Part shown: in pieces, positions 16,097 through 25,042 of the stretch
How the letters are laid out: each line of letters begins with the position of its first letter
How positions within the stretch are numbered: the stretch's first letter is position 1
From: an uncultured Bacilli bacterium
GTDB taxonomy: Bacteria; Bacillota_I; Bacilli_A; RF39; UBA660
Assembly (NCBI GenBank): GCA_910586295.1
Contig: CAJUGE010000005.1
Location: forward strand, 1-49,276
Length of the DNA stretch: 49,276 nucleotides
Direction of reading: 5' to 3'
Notes under the pieces: model-generated
Databases searched by the model: none
What the model saw: the letters and a program-made list of their open reading frames with translations, nothing else
Told to the model about the DNA's origin: nothing
Position numbers and translations under genes: made by a program

Positions 16097-19000
16097 TACT
16101 ATCATCTCCATAAAGTTTTTGTATTTTGTGAATAGTATCTATACTCTTATCATATTCTTCTTTTGTTTCTACTAATTTTAATTTTTCTAAATACCAGTTA
16201 TTTAAAAAATGATAATAACGTCTTTCTTTATACTCATCCAATAAACCATATTCTTTAAGTTTTTTAACTTGATATTCTTCCATAATTAAGAACTTATCAA
16301 AGAATTTATGACTAATGCTATTAACTACAGAATCACTCCTAGAGGCATAGTATATATGAATAGGTAAATTAAGATAGTACACTGATTTTGCATTAATCAT
16401 TAGCTCTTGAAAAAATAATGAATCTTGCCCCGCTGCCCCTACTGGATTTTGTATTTTATTTTTGACAATTAGTTCCTTTTTTATAATTGCTGCTTGGATA
16501 CTATTTGTTTTGAAATTCTTTGAAATCAATTCATCTTTCGGATCTAATATTTTCTTATCTTCGTTATAATATCTCAAAATACTTTCTTTATCACTAAGTT
16601 TTATAATACTGCCAAAAACAAAATCGTATTTTTCTTTCAATACTATATCTAATAATTTTGCATATCCATCATTTATCGCTTCATTATCTGGATCCAAATA
16701 CGTAATATAATCAGTTGTTGAAAGTTCAACTCCCTTATTTCTTGGTCGTGATGCACTACCAGAGCCACCATCGTTAAAGAAGAAAGTTTTTACATTTGAA
16801 TAATAATTCTCAAGTTTTTTAATAATTTCAATAGTTTCCTTTTCACTTCCATCATCTACTAAAATAATCTCCATTTTTTTAAAAATAGAACTACGATAAA
16901 GACTATTAAAACATTTGCTTACTAAATACTTACCATTATTATATATAGGAACAATAACTGATAAAATGGGCTTTTCATTAATTGATAATTTCAAATCAGT
17001 AATTTGGAAAGGATCAATACTGTAGCCTTTACCATTAATTTTCTTTGACTTTAAAACATCTCTTATATCATATTTTTTTGTATCAATAATTGTAAAATCT
17101 ATTCGGTTAGACTCTGTTACATATTCATGATTAATTCCTAATATTTTATCATTTTTTATCTCACTTAAAATAGTAACAAAATCTGAATCAGTATACTTAA
17201 AAGCATTTACCATATCAGTCAAATAATTTTCCTGATACATATTTTTCTTATTAAAATATGCAACATAATCATACTTCTCTAATAACTTACTATCTATATC
17301 TTTAATCTCAACTAATCTTTTTTCTTTATAACTTTGTTTATTAAAAGCTTCTGTTATTTTAGAGTTAATTCCATCACACACTACTAAAACACTTTTATTT
17401 TTTAATTTATATCTTTTTTCATCGATCTTGTCAAATATATAACCTATTTTATCATATACAGTATGGTTAGACATAACATTCCTAATACCATCAACTTGCA
17501 TTCTATAAATATCAATATCATTATAATTATTTAATATTTGAGACACTTCAAATGGAGACTTAGCCATAAAAATATTGGGAAATTGATTGTTTACAGCCAT
17601 ACTATAATTTGAAATCATTAAATTACCAAGTGCTTGTAACTCATAAACTCTCATTGCACACATAGTAGGACTATACTTAATACTATTAAGATTCAATGAC
17701 CAATCAAATAACTTATGAACTTTTTGCAATTTTTCATGTTCAATAGCAGGAATAATATATCTGTAATATTTTGTTGGAAATTCATATCCTTTTATATTGT
17801 AATTACGATCTGCTAAAATTAATCCTTTATTTGATTCAATTACTCCATCAAATAATATTATAGAATCATCACATCTTTCTTTATATCTAGGAGCCCAACT
17901 ACCCGCAAAGAAAACATTATTTTTCTTTTTCACCTCCTTATTTTTAAATCCAACAGGATTATGAAATTGTGGATTAACACCATAGTCTAACAGAAAAACA
18001 TTCTTGTTTTCAGTATCTTCAATATACTTACTAATCATCTCTGCAGCAGTTGTAAATATATAATCAGCCTCATTAGCAATAGGTAGAAAAACATTATAAT
18101 TACTTGGATCTTCAATTGTCTGAAAAATAGTTTTCAACTTTAAGGATTTTGCATACTGAAATACTTCTATTACCCTATTAACGCCTTCTTTTGATGTCAT
18201 ACCTCTCCAATCATTATTCTTCATTCCATGCCAACAACTTACAAATAATAATAAATCTACATCTTTTAATTCTTCTTTATAATTATCATAATCAATATAA
18301 ATTAATTCTACTGCATCCTTATAATAATTAAACATATATTCATCAGTAATAATACCTATTTTTATGTTTATCTTATCATAATAATTAGAGCCATTTGAAA
18401 CAGGAATATTTTTTATTAAATTATCAATATCATTATAAAATTCCATATTAACTTTTGATTCATTGCTAATGCTATTTTTCCTTTTTCGGAACATAGATAA
18501 TAAATAGTTATCAAAAACTGAACTTTTAACTTTATTAAATTTCCTTATTAACTTAATAACTTTTCTATTATTCATTCCAGTCAATTGTTTTTTCAAATTT
18601 ATGATTTCTCCTTTATATCTATCATTTTCATTTTTCAATATAATTTCTTTTGATTCCATTTGTTTATTTTCTTCTACCAAACTATTTAAAATTTTATTAT
18701 CATTTAATTGCGATTGTAAATAACTATTTAAAATTTTATTATCATTTAATTGTGATTGTAAATAACCATTTAAATCATTTAATTTATCAATATCGCTCTT
18801 TAAATTAGCTATTAAAAGATTTAAACTATCTTTTTCAACAGATTGTTTTTTCAACTTATCCAATGTTTCCAAATATCTTACTTCAAGTTTACTTTCTTTT
18901 TTACATATCTCCATTTCGAATTTTTTTAAAAAATCAATATCTATTTTTACATTTTCCTTGCAATCTTTACTAACACATTTAACTCCAATCCAATCTCCAA

Positions 19001-19532
19001 AATATTCGATATTTGAAATACTATAAAATTGATTTACAATATCCAATACATCTGCAATATAATAAGTTTTTTTGTGATCAAAATAACTATTCACTCCAAA
19101 AGGCACGGTAATAATTAAAGCACCTTTATCTTCTAACATACTAGCAACTTTACTAATAATACTTTTTGGATAAAACATATGCTCTAAAATTTCTGATAAA
19201 ATAATAGTATCATATTTTTTTTCAGTCTCATATTCATTAATTGAACTACATACAAAATTTATATTTTTCTGGACTAGAGTTCCATCTTGCTCTTTTAATT
19301 CATTTGCTTTATTAATTGCTTCAAGATCAATATCTAAACCAGTAACTACCTTACCTTCTCTTCCCAAAAGAATATCAAAAATACCACTTGAACAGCCAAT
19401 ATCTAAAATATTTTTTCCTTCTATCATATTGGACATCCACAGAAATCGTTCTTTAACTTTATTTTGCATTTCTTTTCCTAATTTTCCTATATAGGCCTCA
19501 TAAATTTTATCATTGTTTTTTATATCTTTCAT
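16086..19532 (-). CDS. Three-domain methyltransferase / CgeB-like glycosyltransferase / GT2 glycosyltransferase
   Basis: 1148 residues. Residues 1-200 are a class I SAM methyltransferase (NILDIGCSSGIF, VVTGLDID, ILSEILEHM). Residues about 205-330 are a coiled coil with a duplicated 14-residue unit. The middle, about 380-720, resembles CgeB-type GT-B glycosyltransferases (NNVFFAGSWAPRYKER; TMCAMRVYELQALG). From about 855 a GT2 domain follows (ILSVIVPIYNN, ILVDDGS, the DxD-like TYLDPDNE near 947, GQDSLFFQEL). It probably builds and methylates the polymer on the cytoplasmic face, the coiled coil acting as spacer or oligomerisation rod. GGAGTAAGT lies before the ATG, at the end of the ABC ATPase gene. 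Confidence 0.87.
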   Translation of the reverse strand: MKDIKNNDKIYEAYIGKLGKEMQNKVKERFLWMSNMIEGKNILDIGCSSGIFDILLGREGKVVTGLDIDLEAINKANELKEQDGTLVQKNINFVCSSINEYETEKKYDTIILSEILEHMFYPKSIISKVASMLEDKGALIITVPFGVNSYFDHKKTYYIADVLDIVNQFYSISNIEYFGDWIGVKCVSKDCKENVKIDIDFLKKFEMEICKKESKLEVRYLETLDKLKKQSVEKDSLNLLIANLKSDIDKLNDLNGYLQSQLNDNKILNSYLQSQLNDNKILNSLVEENKQMESKEIILKNENDRYKGEIINLKKQLTGMNNRKVIKLIRKFNKVKSSVFDNYLLSMFRKRKNSISNESKVNMEFYNDIDNLIKNIPVSNGSNYYDKINIKIGIITDEYMFNYYKDAVELIYIDYDNYKEELKDVDLLLFVSCWHGMKNNDWRGMTSKEGVNRVIEVFQYAKSLKLKTIFQTIEDPSNYNVFLPIANEADYIFTTAAEMISKYIEDTENKNVFLLDYGVNPQFHNPVGFKNKEVKKKNNVFFAGSWAPRYKERCDDSIILFDGVIESNKGLILADRNYNIKGYEFPTKYYRYIIPAIEHEKLQKVHKLFDWSLNLNSIKYSPTMCAMRVYELQALGNLMISNYSMAVNNQFPNIFMAKSPFEVSQILNNYNDIDIYRMQVDGIRNVMSNHTVYDKIGYIFDKIDEKRYKLKNKSVLVVCDGINSKITEAFNKQSYKEKRLVEIKDIDSKLLEKYDYVAYFNKKNMYQENYLTDMVNAFKYTDSDFVTILSEIKNDKILGINHEYVTESNRIDFTIIDTKKYDIRDVLKSKKINGKGYSIDPFQITDLKLSINEKPILSVIVPIYNNGKYLVSKCFNSLYRSSIFKKMEIILVDDGSEKETIEIIKKLENYYSNVKTFFFNDGGSGSASRPRNKGVELSTTDYITYLDPDNEAINDGYAKLLDIVLKEKYDFVFGSIIKLSDKESILRYYNEDKKILDPKDELISKNFKTNSIQAAIIKKELIVKNKIQNPVGAAGQDSLFFQELMINAKSVYYLNLPIHIYYASRSDSVVNSISHKFFDKFLIMEEYQVKKLKEYGLLDEYKERRYYHFLNNWYLEKLKLVETKEEYDKSIDTIHKIQKLYGDDSNVK
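18681..18764 (-). repeat. Two tandem copies of a 42-base unit in the coiled-coil region
   Basis: Near-identical 42-base units at about 18681-18722 and 18723-18764 encode the 14-residue unit SYLQSQLNDNKILN twice. The unit is two heptads, so the duplication keeps both the frame and the coiled-coil register. Confidence 0.88.
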
Positions 19533-19534
19533 AC

Positions 19535-20275
19535 TTACTCCTTATTTTTATCCATAAATTCTTTATATTTATCAACTACTTCTGAAGTTTTTCCGTATTC
19601 CATTAATTTACCTTTATTTATCCATAATACCTTGTTACATATTTCTTCAATAGTACTTAAACTATGTGATACAATAATAACAGTCTTATCTTTCTTTTCT
19701 ATTATTTCTTTTATTTTTGCATAACTTTTTTCCTTAAAATTCATATCTCCTACACTCAAAACTTCATCTATTAACAAAATATCAGTATCTAATAGCGCAG
19801 TAATCGAAAAGGCAAGTTTTGAATGCATACCACTTGAATAAGTTTTTACAGGCTTATAAATAAAATCTCCTAATTCAGAAAAATCGATAATTTCTTTGAT
19901 TTTAGAATTAATTTGCTCCTTAGTAAAACCTAACAATAATCCTGATAAAATTATATTTTCATAACCAGACAGTTCAGTATTAAAACCGAGCCCTATTGAC
20001 AAAAGAGCAACAGAATTTTGTTTGATATCAACTATTCCAATATCAGGTGAAAAAATACCTGCTATAGTCTTTAACAAAGTTGTCTTACCACTTCCGTTCA
20101 TACCAATTATTCCAACTACACTACCTTTTTCAATTTCAAAACTAATATCTTTTAAAGCCCAAAAAACATCCTTCTTGCGCCACATTTTAAATAAATTAGT
20201 TTTAATTTTAAAAGCTTTCATAGATTTATAACTTACACTTAAATTTTGAACTACTATAGAATTATTCTTTTTCAT
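19535..20275 (-). CDS. tagH: Polysaccharide/teichoic acid ABC exporter, ATP-binding subunit
   Basis: 246 residues. Walker A GMNGSGKTTL near 58, Q-loop region SIGLGFNTELSGYENI, signature KTYSSGMHSKLAF and Walker B LLIDEVLSVGD. The SSGM signature and the ELSGYENI segment are typical of TagH/Wzt-type exporters that flip lipid-linked polysaccharides across the membrane. It is short, lacking the C-terminal carbohydrate-binding extension of Wzt proteins, so no polymer-end recognition domain is present. It directly abuts the permease gene, with AAAGGTG as ribosome binding site inside that gene's end. The symbol follows the Bacillus equivalent. Confidence 0.92.
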   Translation of the reverse strand: MKKNNSIVVQNLSVSYKSMKAFKIKTNLFKMWRKKDVFWALKDISFEIEKGSVVGIIGMNGSGKTTLLKTIAGIFSPDIGIVDIKQNSVALLSIGLGFNTELSGYENIILSGLLLGFTKEQINSKIKEIIDFSELGDFIYKPVKTYSSGMHSKLAFSITALLDTDILLIDEVLSVGDMNFKEKSYAKIKEIIEKKDKTVIIVSHSLSTIEEICNKVLWINKGKLMEYGKTSEVVDKYKEFMDKNKE

Positions 20276-21058
20276 TTACATCACCTTTGCATAAGAATTC
20301 TCATATTTATAAATTAACTTTACAGAAATTACAGATATAATTATTGATATCAAAAGCCAATAAAGATATAAAGAATAATTAATACTAGTTCCATACATAA
20401 AGACATTTCTAAAGTCTTCTATTATATATGCTATAGGATTAGTCTTAAGCATAACATTAGCAAGATTTTGTGGAAGTCTATCAGAAATAGAATAAAATAT
20501 TCCCGAAAGATAAAAAACTAATCTTAAAATAATTTGAAGAATATTAGCAGAATCTTCAATAAAAACACCAAAATGTGCTAAAATATTAGACAAACCAAAA
20601 GATAATACTAGCAATAATAAAACTAATGGTATAATATATAAAATATTATAAGTTATATCTACTCTAAATAAAATAGCCATCAATACTAATAGCATGAAAC
20701 TAATTACAAATTTAATTGAATTGACATACAATTTTTCAACCACTAACATAAACTTAGGAATATATTTTTGAGATATAATTGCACGATTAGAACGAATAAT
20801 CTTTACACAAGTAACTAAATTTTTATTAAAAAAATTCCAAATAGTTATGCCACACATAACAAAAACTGGTAATTTAGGTACAGAAGTAGAAAAAACAATT
20901 TCCACAATAAATGTATAAATTAACATAAAGAATAAGGGATCTAAAATCCACCATAACCATGTTAAATAAGAACTAGCAACCTCGCTTTTAAGTTCTGCCT
21001 TAGATGCGTATTTAACATAAGCATGATACTTCTTGTAATCTTTTAAAAATCTATTCAT
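20276..21058 (-). CDS. tagG: Polysaccharide/teichoic acid ABC exporter, permease subunit
   Basis: 260 residues with about six membrane segments of the ABC-2 permease type. The amphipathic N-terminus followed by SYLTWLWWILDPLFFMLIYTFIVEIVF (quoted in parts: SYLTWLWWILDP, then FFMLIYTF) and the segment NPIAYIIEDFRNVFMYG near the C-terminus are characteristic of TagG/Wzm/RfbA permeases. It pairs with the ATPase gene immediately downstream to export the completed lipid-linked glycan. It starts 31 bases after wecC ends, with a GGTGG ribosome binding site. The absence of a Wzx/Wzy pair suggests ABC-transporter-dependent export. Confidence 0.92.
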   Translation of the reverse strand: MNRFLKDYKKYHAYVKYASKAELKSEVASSYLTWLWWILDPLFFMLIYTFIVEIVFSTSVPKLPVFVMCGITIWNFFNKNLVTCVKIIRSNRAIISQKYIPKFMLVVEKLYVNSIKFVISFMLLVLMAILFRVDITYNILYIIPLVLLLLVLSFGLSNILAHFGVFIEDSANILQIILRLVFYLSGIFYSISDRLPQNLANVMLKTNPIAYIIEDFRNVFMYGTSINYSLYLYWLLISIIISVISVKLIYKYENSYAKVM

Positions 21059-21089
21059 ATTTTACCACCAACTTAAAACAGGACACAAA

Positions 21090-22319
21090 TTAAATTTTAT
21101 AAGTGCCCTTTATATTACATATATTTTGAGTATCTAAAATTATCTTACCTTCAAGTAATTTCATAAAATCGATAATTTCTTGATGTTTAACCATAATAAC
21201 AACAATTTGAACATCATCTAAAAAACTTTTTAAATCATGATACTGATTATCTACAATATCCTTTTCAATAAAAGGATCATATACTTTTAAAGGACTAGCC
21301 AAATGATTTTTTTGTGACTCTAATAACTGTAAACTTGGGCTTTCCCTATAGTCATCAACATTTTCTTTATAAGTCAAACCATAAAGACCTACCTTACCAT
21401 AATCTTTAATATTATTTTCATCCATTATTTCACTTATTCTTCTAAGTACATACTCTGGCATACTTTCATTCACTTTTAAAGATTCCCATATTACATTTGT
21501 TAAAGTTGGATAATCACCTACTAAAAACCAAGGATCAACTGGAATGCAATGCCCACCCACACCAGGTCCAGGATTTAAAAGATTAACCCTAGGATGCATA
21601 TTACAAATTTTGATAATTTCATAAACATCCATGCCATCATGATTACAAATTTTTGCAAGCTCATTAGAAAGTGCTATATTTACAGCCCTATAAGTATTTT
21701 CAACAACTTTACTCATTTCTGCACTTTTAATGTCTGTAGTAATTACCCCCCCCTGCGTAATTTTTTCATACATAGAGGCTACCTTTTCGCCTATAATCTT
21801 ATCATCAGAACCAATTGTTCTAGAATTATGTTCAAGTTCATAAACCATATTTCCTGGAATTATTCTTTCAGGAGCATGAACCAAATAAATATCTTTACCT
21901 ACTACAAACCCCTTACTCTCAACTAAAGGTTTAATACTTTTATTTATTGTACCAGGACTAACAGTTGACTCGATAACTATAATGCTTCCACTCTCACAAA
22001 TATTTAATATTGATTCAACAGCTATTTTAATATATTTATCATCAATTTTTTTACTGAATTTATCATATGGAGTAGGAACAGCAACTATATACATTCCACA
22101 CTTCTGATAATCACTAGAAAATTTTATAGAATTTTTTAATGCAATATCAAATAACTCTTCCATACCTTTCTCATCAAAAGTCAATTTATTATTATTTAAA
22201 CTTTCAACAATATCATTATTATAATCAGTTCCAACTACTCTAAAGCCATTCTTGGCAAAAATTAAAGCAGTTGGTAATCCAATATAACCCAAACCTATTA
22301 CATTTATATCAATATTCAT
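21090..22319 (-). CDS. wecC: UDP-N-acetyl-D-mannosaminuronate dehydrogenase
   Basis: 409 residues. The Rossmann motif GLGYIGLP is at 9-16, IESTVSPGT near 117, and GPGVGGHCIPVDPWFLV carries the catalytic Cys258; the HPRVNLLNPGPGVGGHC segment is typical of the UDP-ManNAc rather than the UDP-Glc branch. It oxidises UDP-ManNAc to UDP-ManNAcA with two NAD+. It has its own consensus promoter and a GAGG site, so the operon can be transcribed from here independently of tagA. It acts after WecB (13285). A UDP-GlcNAc or other hexosamine dehydrogenase is a less likely alternative. Confidence 0.92.
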   Translation of the reverse strand: MNIDINVIGLGYIGLPTALIFAKNGFRVVGTDYNNDIVESLNNNKLTFDEKGMEELFDIALKNSIKFSSDYQKCGMYIVAVPTPYDKFSKKIDDKYIKIAVESILNICESGSIIVIESTVSPGTINKSIKPLVESKGFVVGKDIYLVHAPERIIPGNMVYELEHNSRTIGSDDKIIGEKVASMYEKITQGGVITTDIKSAEMSKVVENTYRAVNIALSNELAKICNHDGMDVYEIIKICNMHPRVNLLNPGPGVGGHCIPVDPWFLVGDYPTLTNVIWESLKVNESMPEYVLRRISEIMDENNIKDYGKVGLYGLTYKENVDDYRESPSLQLLESQKNHLASPLKVYDPFIEKDIVDNQYHDLKSFLDDVQIVVIMVKHQEIIDFMKLLEGKIILDTQNICNIKGTYKI

Positions 22320-22345
22320 AACTACTACCTCGTCTCTTTACAAAC

Positions 22346-22374
22346 ATTATATAACAAAAAATGATTAATTTCAA
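22346..22374 (-). promoter_or_regulatory. Promoter upstream of wecC
   Basis: On the minus strand TTGAAA (22374-22369), exactly 17 bases, then a perfect TATAAT (22351-22346). It lies between tagA and wecC, giving an internal start for the polysaccharide operon. Confidence 0.78.
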
Positions 22375-22384
22375 ACAATGATTT

Positions 22385-23098
22385 TCACTTCCTAAATATA
22401 GACATAACAAAAAAAGGTATCAATTTAATTTGTCTCACTATTCTCTTAGGATTTTGTATTAATCTAAATAGCCATTCTAAACCACATCTTTGCATCCAAA
22501 CTGGAGCTCTCTTTAGTTTACCACTTATAACATCAAAAGAACCTCCAACGCCCATAAATATCTTACAATTTATTTTTTTCATATTTTTAAATATAAAATA
22601 TTCCTGTTTTGGTGATCCCAAAGCAACAAACAATATATCAGGTTTAGAATTATTAATAATTCTAACAATTTCATTTTCTTTTCTATTATAACCAGAAATC
22701 TTTCCTACTATTTTTATAGATTTATATTTTTCTTTAAGTACATTTACAGTTTCACTTAACACATCATCAGAAGCCCCATACAAAAAAATAGAATAATTCT
22801 CTTCAGAAGCAAGATAACAAACTTTTTCCATTAAATCTATACCAGTTACTCGTTTCTTTATTTTTCCATGTCTAAATCTTGAAGAATAAATTATACCAAT
22901 ACCATCCGCTATTTGATAATCAGCATTATTTAATAATTCCATTAAAGATGTATTTTTTCTTGCTTTCATAATTTTTTCTGGATTTATAGCAACTACAAAA
23001 GATTTTTTTTTATTAATTATATCATCATTCAAAGATTTTAAAATTTTTTCATAACTTGTAATACATACATCTATTCCAAAAACATTTTCTTTTTCCAT
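22385..23098 (-). CDS. tagA: WecG/TagA/CpsF family glycosyltransferase (GT26)
   Basis: About 237 residues. It contains INPEKIMKARKN, the ADGIGIIYSSR motif with the family's conserved Asp, FLYGAS, FVALGSPKQEYFI and GVGGSFDVISGKLKRAP, all hallmarks of GT26. Members transfer ManNAc or ManNAcA to a lipid-linked GlcNAc at the membrane, the second step of linkage-unit assembly. Because the operon encodes WecC, UDP-ManNAcA may be the donor (WecG-like), although ManNAc (TagA-like) cannot be excluded. A TTG at 23110 would extend it; the ATG at 23098 has GGTG six bases upstream and is preferred. It is the first gene of the operon. Confidence 0.9.
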   Translation of the reverse strand: MEKENVFGIDVCITSYEKILKSLNDDIINKKKSFVVAINPEKIMKARKNTSLMELLNNADYQIADGIGIIYSSRFRHGKIKKRVTGIDLMEKVCYLASEENYSIFLYGASDDVLSETVNVLKEKYKSIKIVGKISGYNRKENEIVRIINNSKPDILFVALGSPKQEYFIFKNMKKINCKIFMGVGGSFDVISGKLKRAPVWMQRCGLEWLFRLIQNPKRIVRQIKLIPFFVMSIFRK

Positions 23099-23217
23099 TA
23101 CAATCACCAAAACTCATATCTACTATTCTATCATATCATAATTGTTCAAAAAAGTAAAAATGTACTAAAAATTCTAATTTCATGATATAATATTATAGAA
23201 AACAAAGGAGGAAAACT

Positions 23218-24624
23218 ATGAGTTTAGTAGTTTATAACACAATAACAAGGAAAAAAGAAGAATTTAAAAGTATCAATGAAGGAGCAGTTGGTATGTACGT
23301 ATGTGGTCCTACTGTATATGGATACCCTCATTTAGGACATGCTAAAAGCTATGTTTCATTTGACATTATATATAGATATTTGTGTTACCTCGGATACAAA
23401 GTTAAATATGTACAAAACATAACAGACGTAGGCCACCTAGTAGGAGACAGAGAATCTGGAGACGACAAAATTCAAAAACAAGCACTAATAGAAAAAATAG
23501 ATCCAGTCGAAATAGCATACAAATACGAAACAATATATTTTGAAAATATGGATGCATTAAATGTAAAACGCCCTACTATAAGTTGCCGTGCCACAGGGCA
23601 TATCATAGAAATAATTGACATGGTAAAAACTTTAATTGACAAAGGCTATGCATACGTAACTGACAAAGGAAATGTATACTACAGAGTAAATATGTTTCCA
23701 AAATATGGCTCACTAAAAAATATCAATCTTGAAGAAAATTTAAGTGGGGAAAGAATAGAAGTAGCTTCTGACAAAGAAAGAAATGAAGACTTTGCACTTT
23801 GGAAAAAAGCAGAAGACAATCATCTAATGAAGTGGCCAAGCCCTTGGGGACTAGGTTACCCTGGTTGGCATATAGAATGTTCTGTTATGAGTAAAAAATA
23901 CTTAGGCAAAACCTTTGATATACATGGTGGTGGTATGGATAACATATTCCCACATCACGAATGTGAAATCGCTCAGTCTGAAATAGCAAATGATGCACCA
24001 TTCGTAAACTACTTCATCCACAACAATTTAGTAACAGTTAACGGTCAAAAAATGGGAAAATCTCTAGGAAACTTCATAACCCTACCAGATCTTTTCAAAG
24101 ATTATGATCCAATTATCGTAAGATTCTACATACTACAAAATCATTATAGAAAACCAACAGATTTTAATAAAGGACAACTTAATACTACTAGTGAAATATA
24201 TAAAAAACTATCTGAAACAATCAACAGACTCTATAGTGAAACAAAAGACATTGAAACAGACAACTTTACATATGACGAAGAAATACAAACGATAAAAGAC
24301 AATTTTCTAAATGCTATGAATGATGACTTCAACACATCACTTGCTATTAGCTACATTCTAGAATCATCTAAATTAATTAATAAGGAACTAAATGGAGACA
24401 AAAACAAAGACAAACTCTTATCACTTAAAAACTTCATACAAGAATGTGCTTGTGAAATACTAGGTCTTAAATTTAATACATCTAATGCATCCAAAGAAAA
24501 TGAATTAATAGAGATTATTTCAAATATAAGAAATAAAATGAGAGAAGAAAAAAACTATGAACTATCAGATAAAATAAGAGATGATTTAAAATCTATTGGA
24601 ATCACTCTTAACGACAGAAAATAA
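23218..24624 (+). CDS. cysS: Cysteinyl-tRNA synthetase
   Basis: 468 residues, the standard length. The class I signature HLGH is at 38-41, the zinc ligands are Cys29, the Cys in WHIECSVMSKK and the His/Glu in FPHHECE, and the KMSKS loop is KMGKSLGNF near 268. It charges tRNA-Cys. The ribosome binding site AAAGGAGG lies 7 bases before the ATG, with a TATAAT at 23186-23191 preceding it; no clear -35 box and no T-box leader are present. It is divergent from the polysaccharide operon and is followed by a truncated remnant and a terminator. An essential housekeeping gene, which marks this part as chromosomal. Confidence 0.97.
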   Translation: MSLVVYNTITRKKEEFKSINEGAVGMYVCGPTVYGYPHLGHAKSYVSFDIIYRYLCYLGYKVKYVQNITDVGHLVGDRESGDDKIQKQALIEKIDPVEIAYKYETIYFENMDALNVKRPTISCRATGHIIEIIDMVKTLIDKGYAYVTDKGNVYYRVNMFPKYGSLKNINLEENLSGERIEVASDKERNEDFALWKKAEDNHLMKWPSPWGLGYPGWHIECSVMSKKYLGKTFDIHGGGMDNIFPHHECEIAQSEIANDAPFVNYFIHNNLVTVNGQKMGKSLGNFITLPDLFKDYDPIIVRFYILQNHYRKPTDFNKGQLNTTSEIYKKLSETINRLYSETKDIETDNFTYDEEIQTIKDNFLNAMNDDFNTSLAISYILESSKLINKELNGDKNKDKLLSLKNFIQECACEILGLKFNTSNASKENELIEIISNIRNKMREEKNYELSDKIRDDLKSIGITLNDRK

Positions 24625-24636
24625 GAGAAATTATAA

Positions 24637-24978
24637 AACGCTAGTATTCCCACTATAAAAAGAGAAATGGAAAAATATGGTCTACCAACACCAGAATTTT
24701 ATGAAGAAAGAGATAGTTTTAAAGTTATACTTAGTAATAGTAATATACCAAGTGGACAACAAACAAGTGGACAACAAAACACAATAGAATATAATAAAAC
24801 AAAATTATTAGAATATTGTAAAGAACCAAAAACAGCCAAAGAAATAAGAACACATTTAAATATCAAATCTAGACAATATGTTTCAACATATCTAATTAAC
24901 CCTTTAATTAATGAAGGAAAATTGGAATACACTAATAAACATTTAAATGCACGTAATCAAAAATATATTTCAAAATAA
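24637..24978 (+). pseudogene. 3' remnant of an AlbA_2/HATPase-type ATP-binding regulator
   Basis: The frame is open from 24637, just after a TAA, with no ribosome binding site at the ATG at 24667. The residues before that ATG (SIPTIKREMEKYGLPTPEF) already match the conserved region 'GIPxIxxxMExxGLPxPEF' of the C-terminal part of AlbA_2/HATPase_c_4 proteins, showing that homology begins upstream of any start codon. The rest is a linker with two TSGQQ-like units and a winged-helix segment (TAKEIRTHLNIKSRQYVSTYLINPLI). The 5' two thirds of the gene, with the DNA-binding AlbA-like domain, is missing. It sits 13 bases after cysS and looks like a deletion scar. Confidence 0.7.
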
Positions 24979-25002
24979 CACATAACTAATATAACAGAAA
25001 AT

Positions 25003-25037
25003 AAGAACTATTTTGGAGAAGTCAATATAGTTCTTTT
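25003..25037. terminator. Terminator hairpin between the remnant and the AAA_14 ATPase gene
   Basis: AAGAACTAT (25003-25011) pairs perfectly with ATAGTTCTT (25027-25035) around a 15-base loop, ending in TTTTAAT. It ends plus-strand transcription from cysS and lies at the 3' end of the convergent ATPase gene, so it may serve both. Confidence 0.7.
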
Positions 25038-25042
25038 AATAT

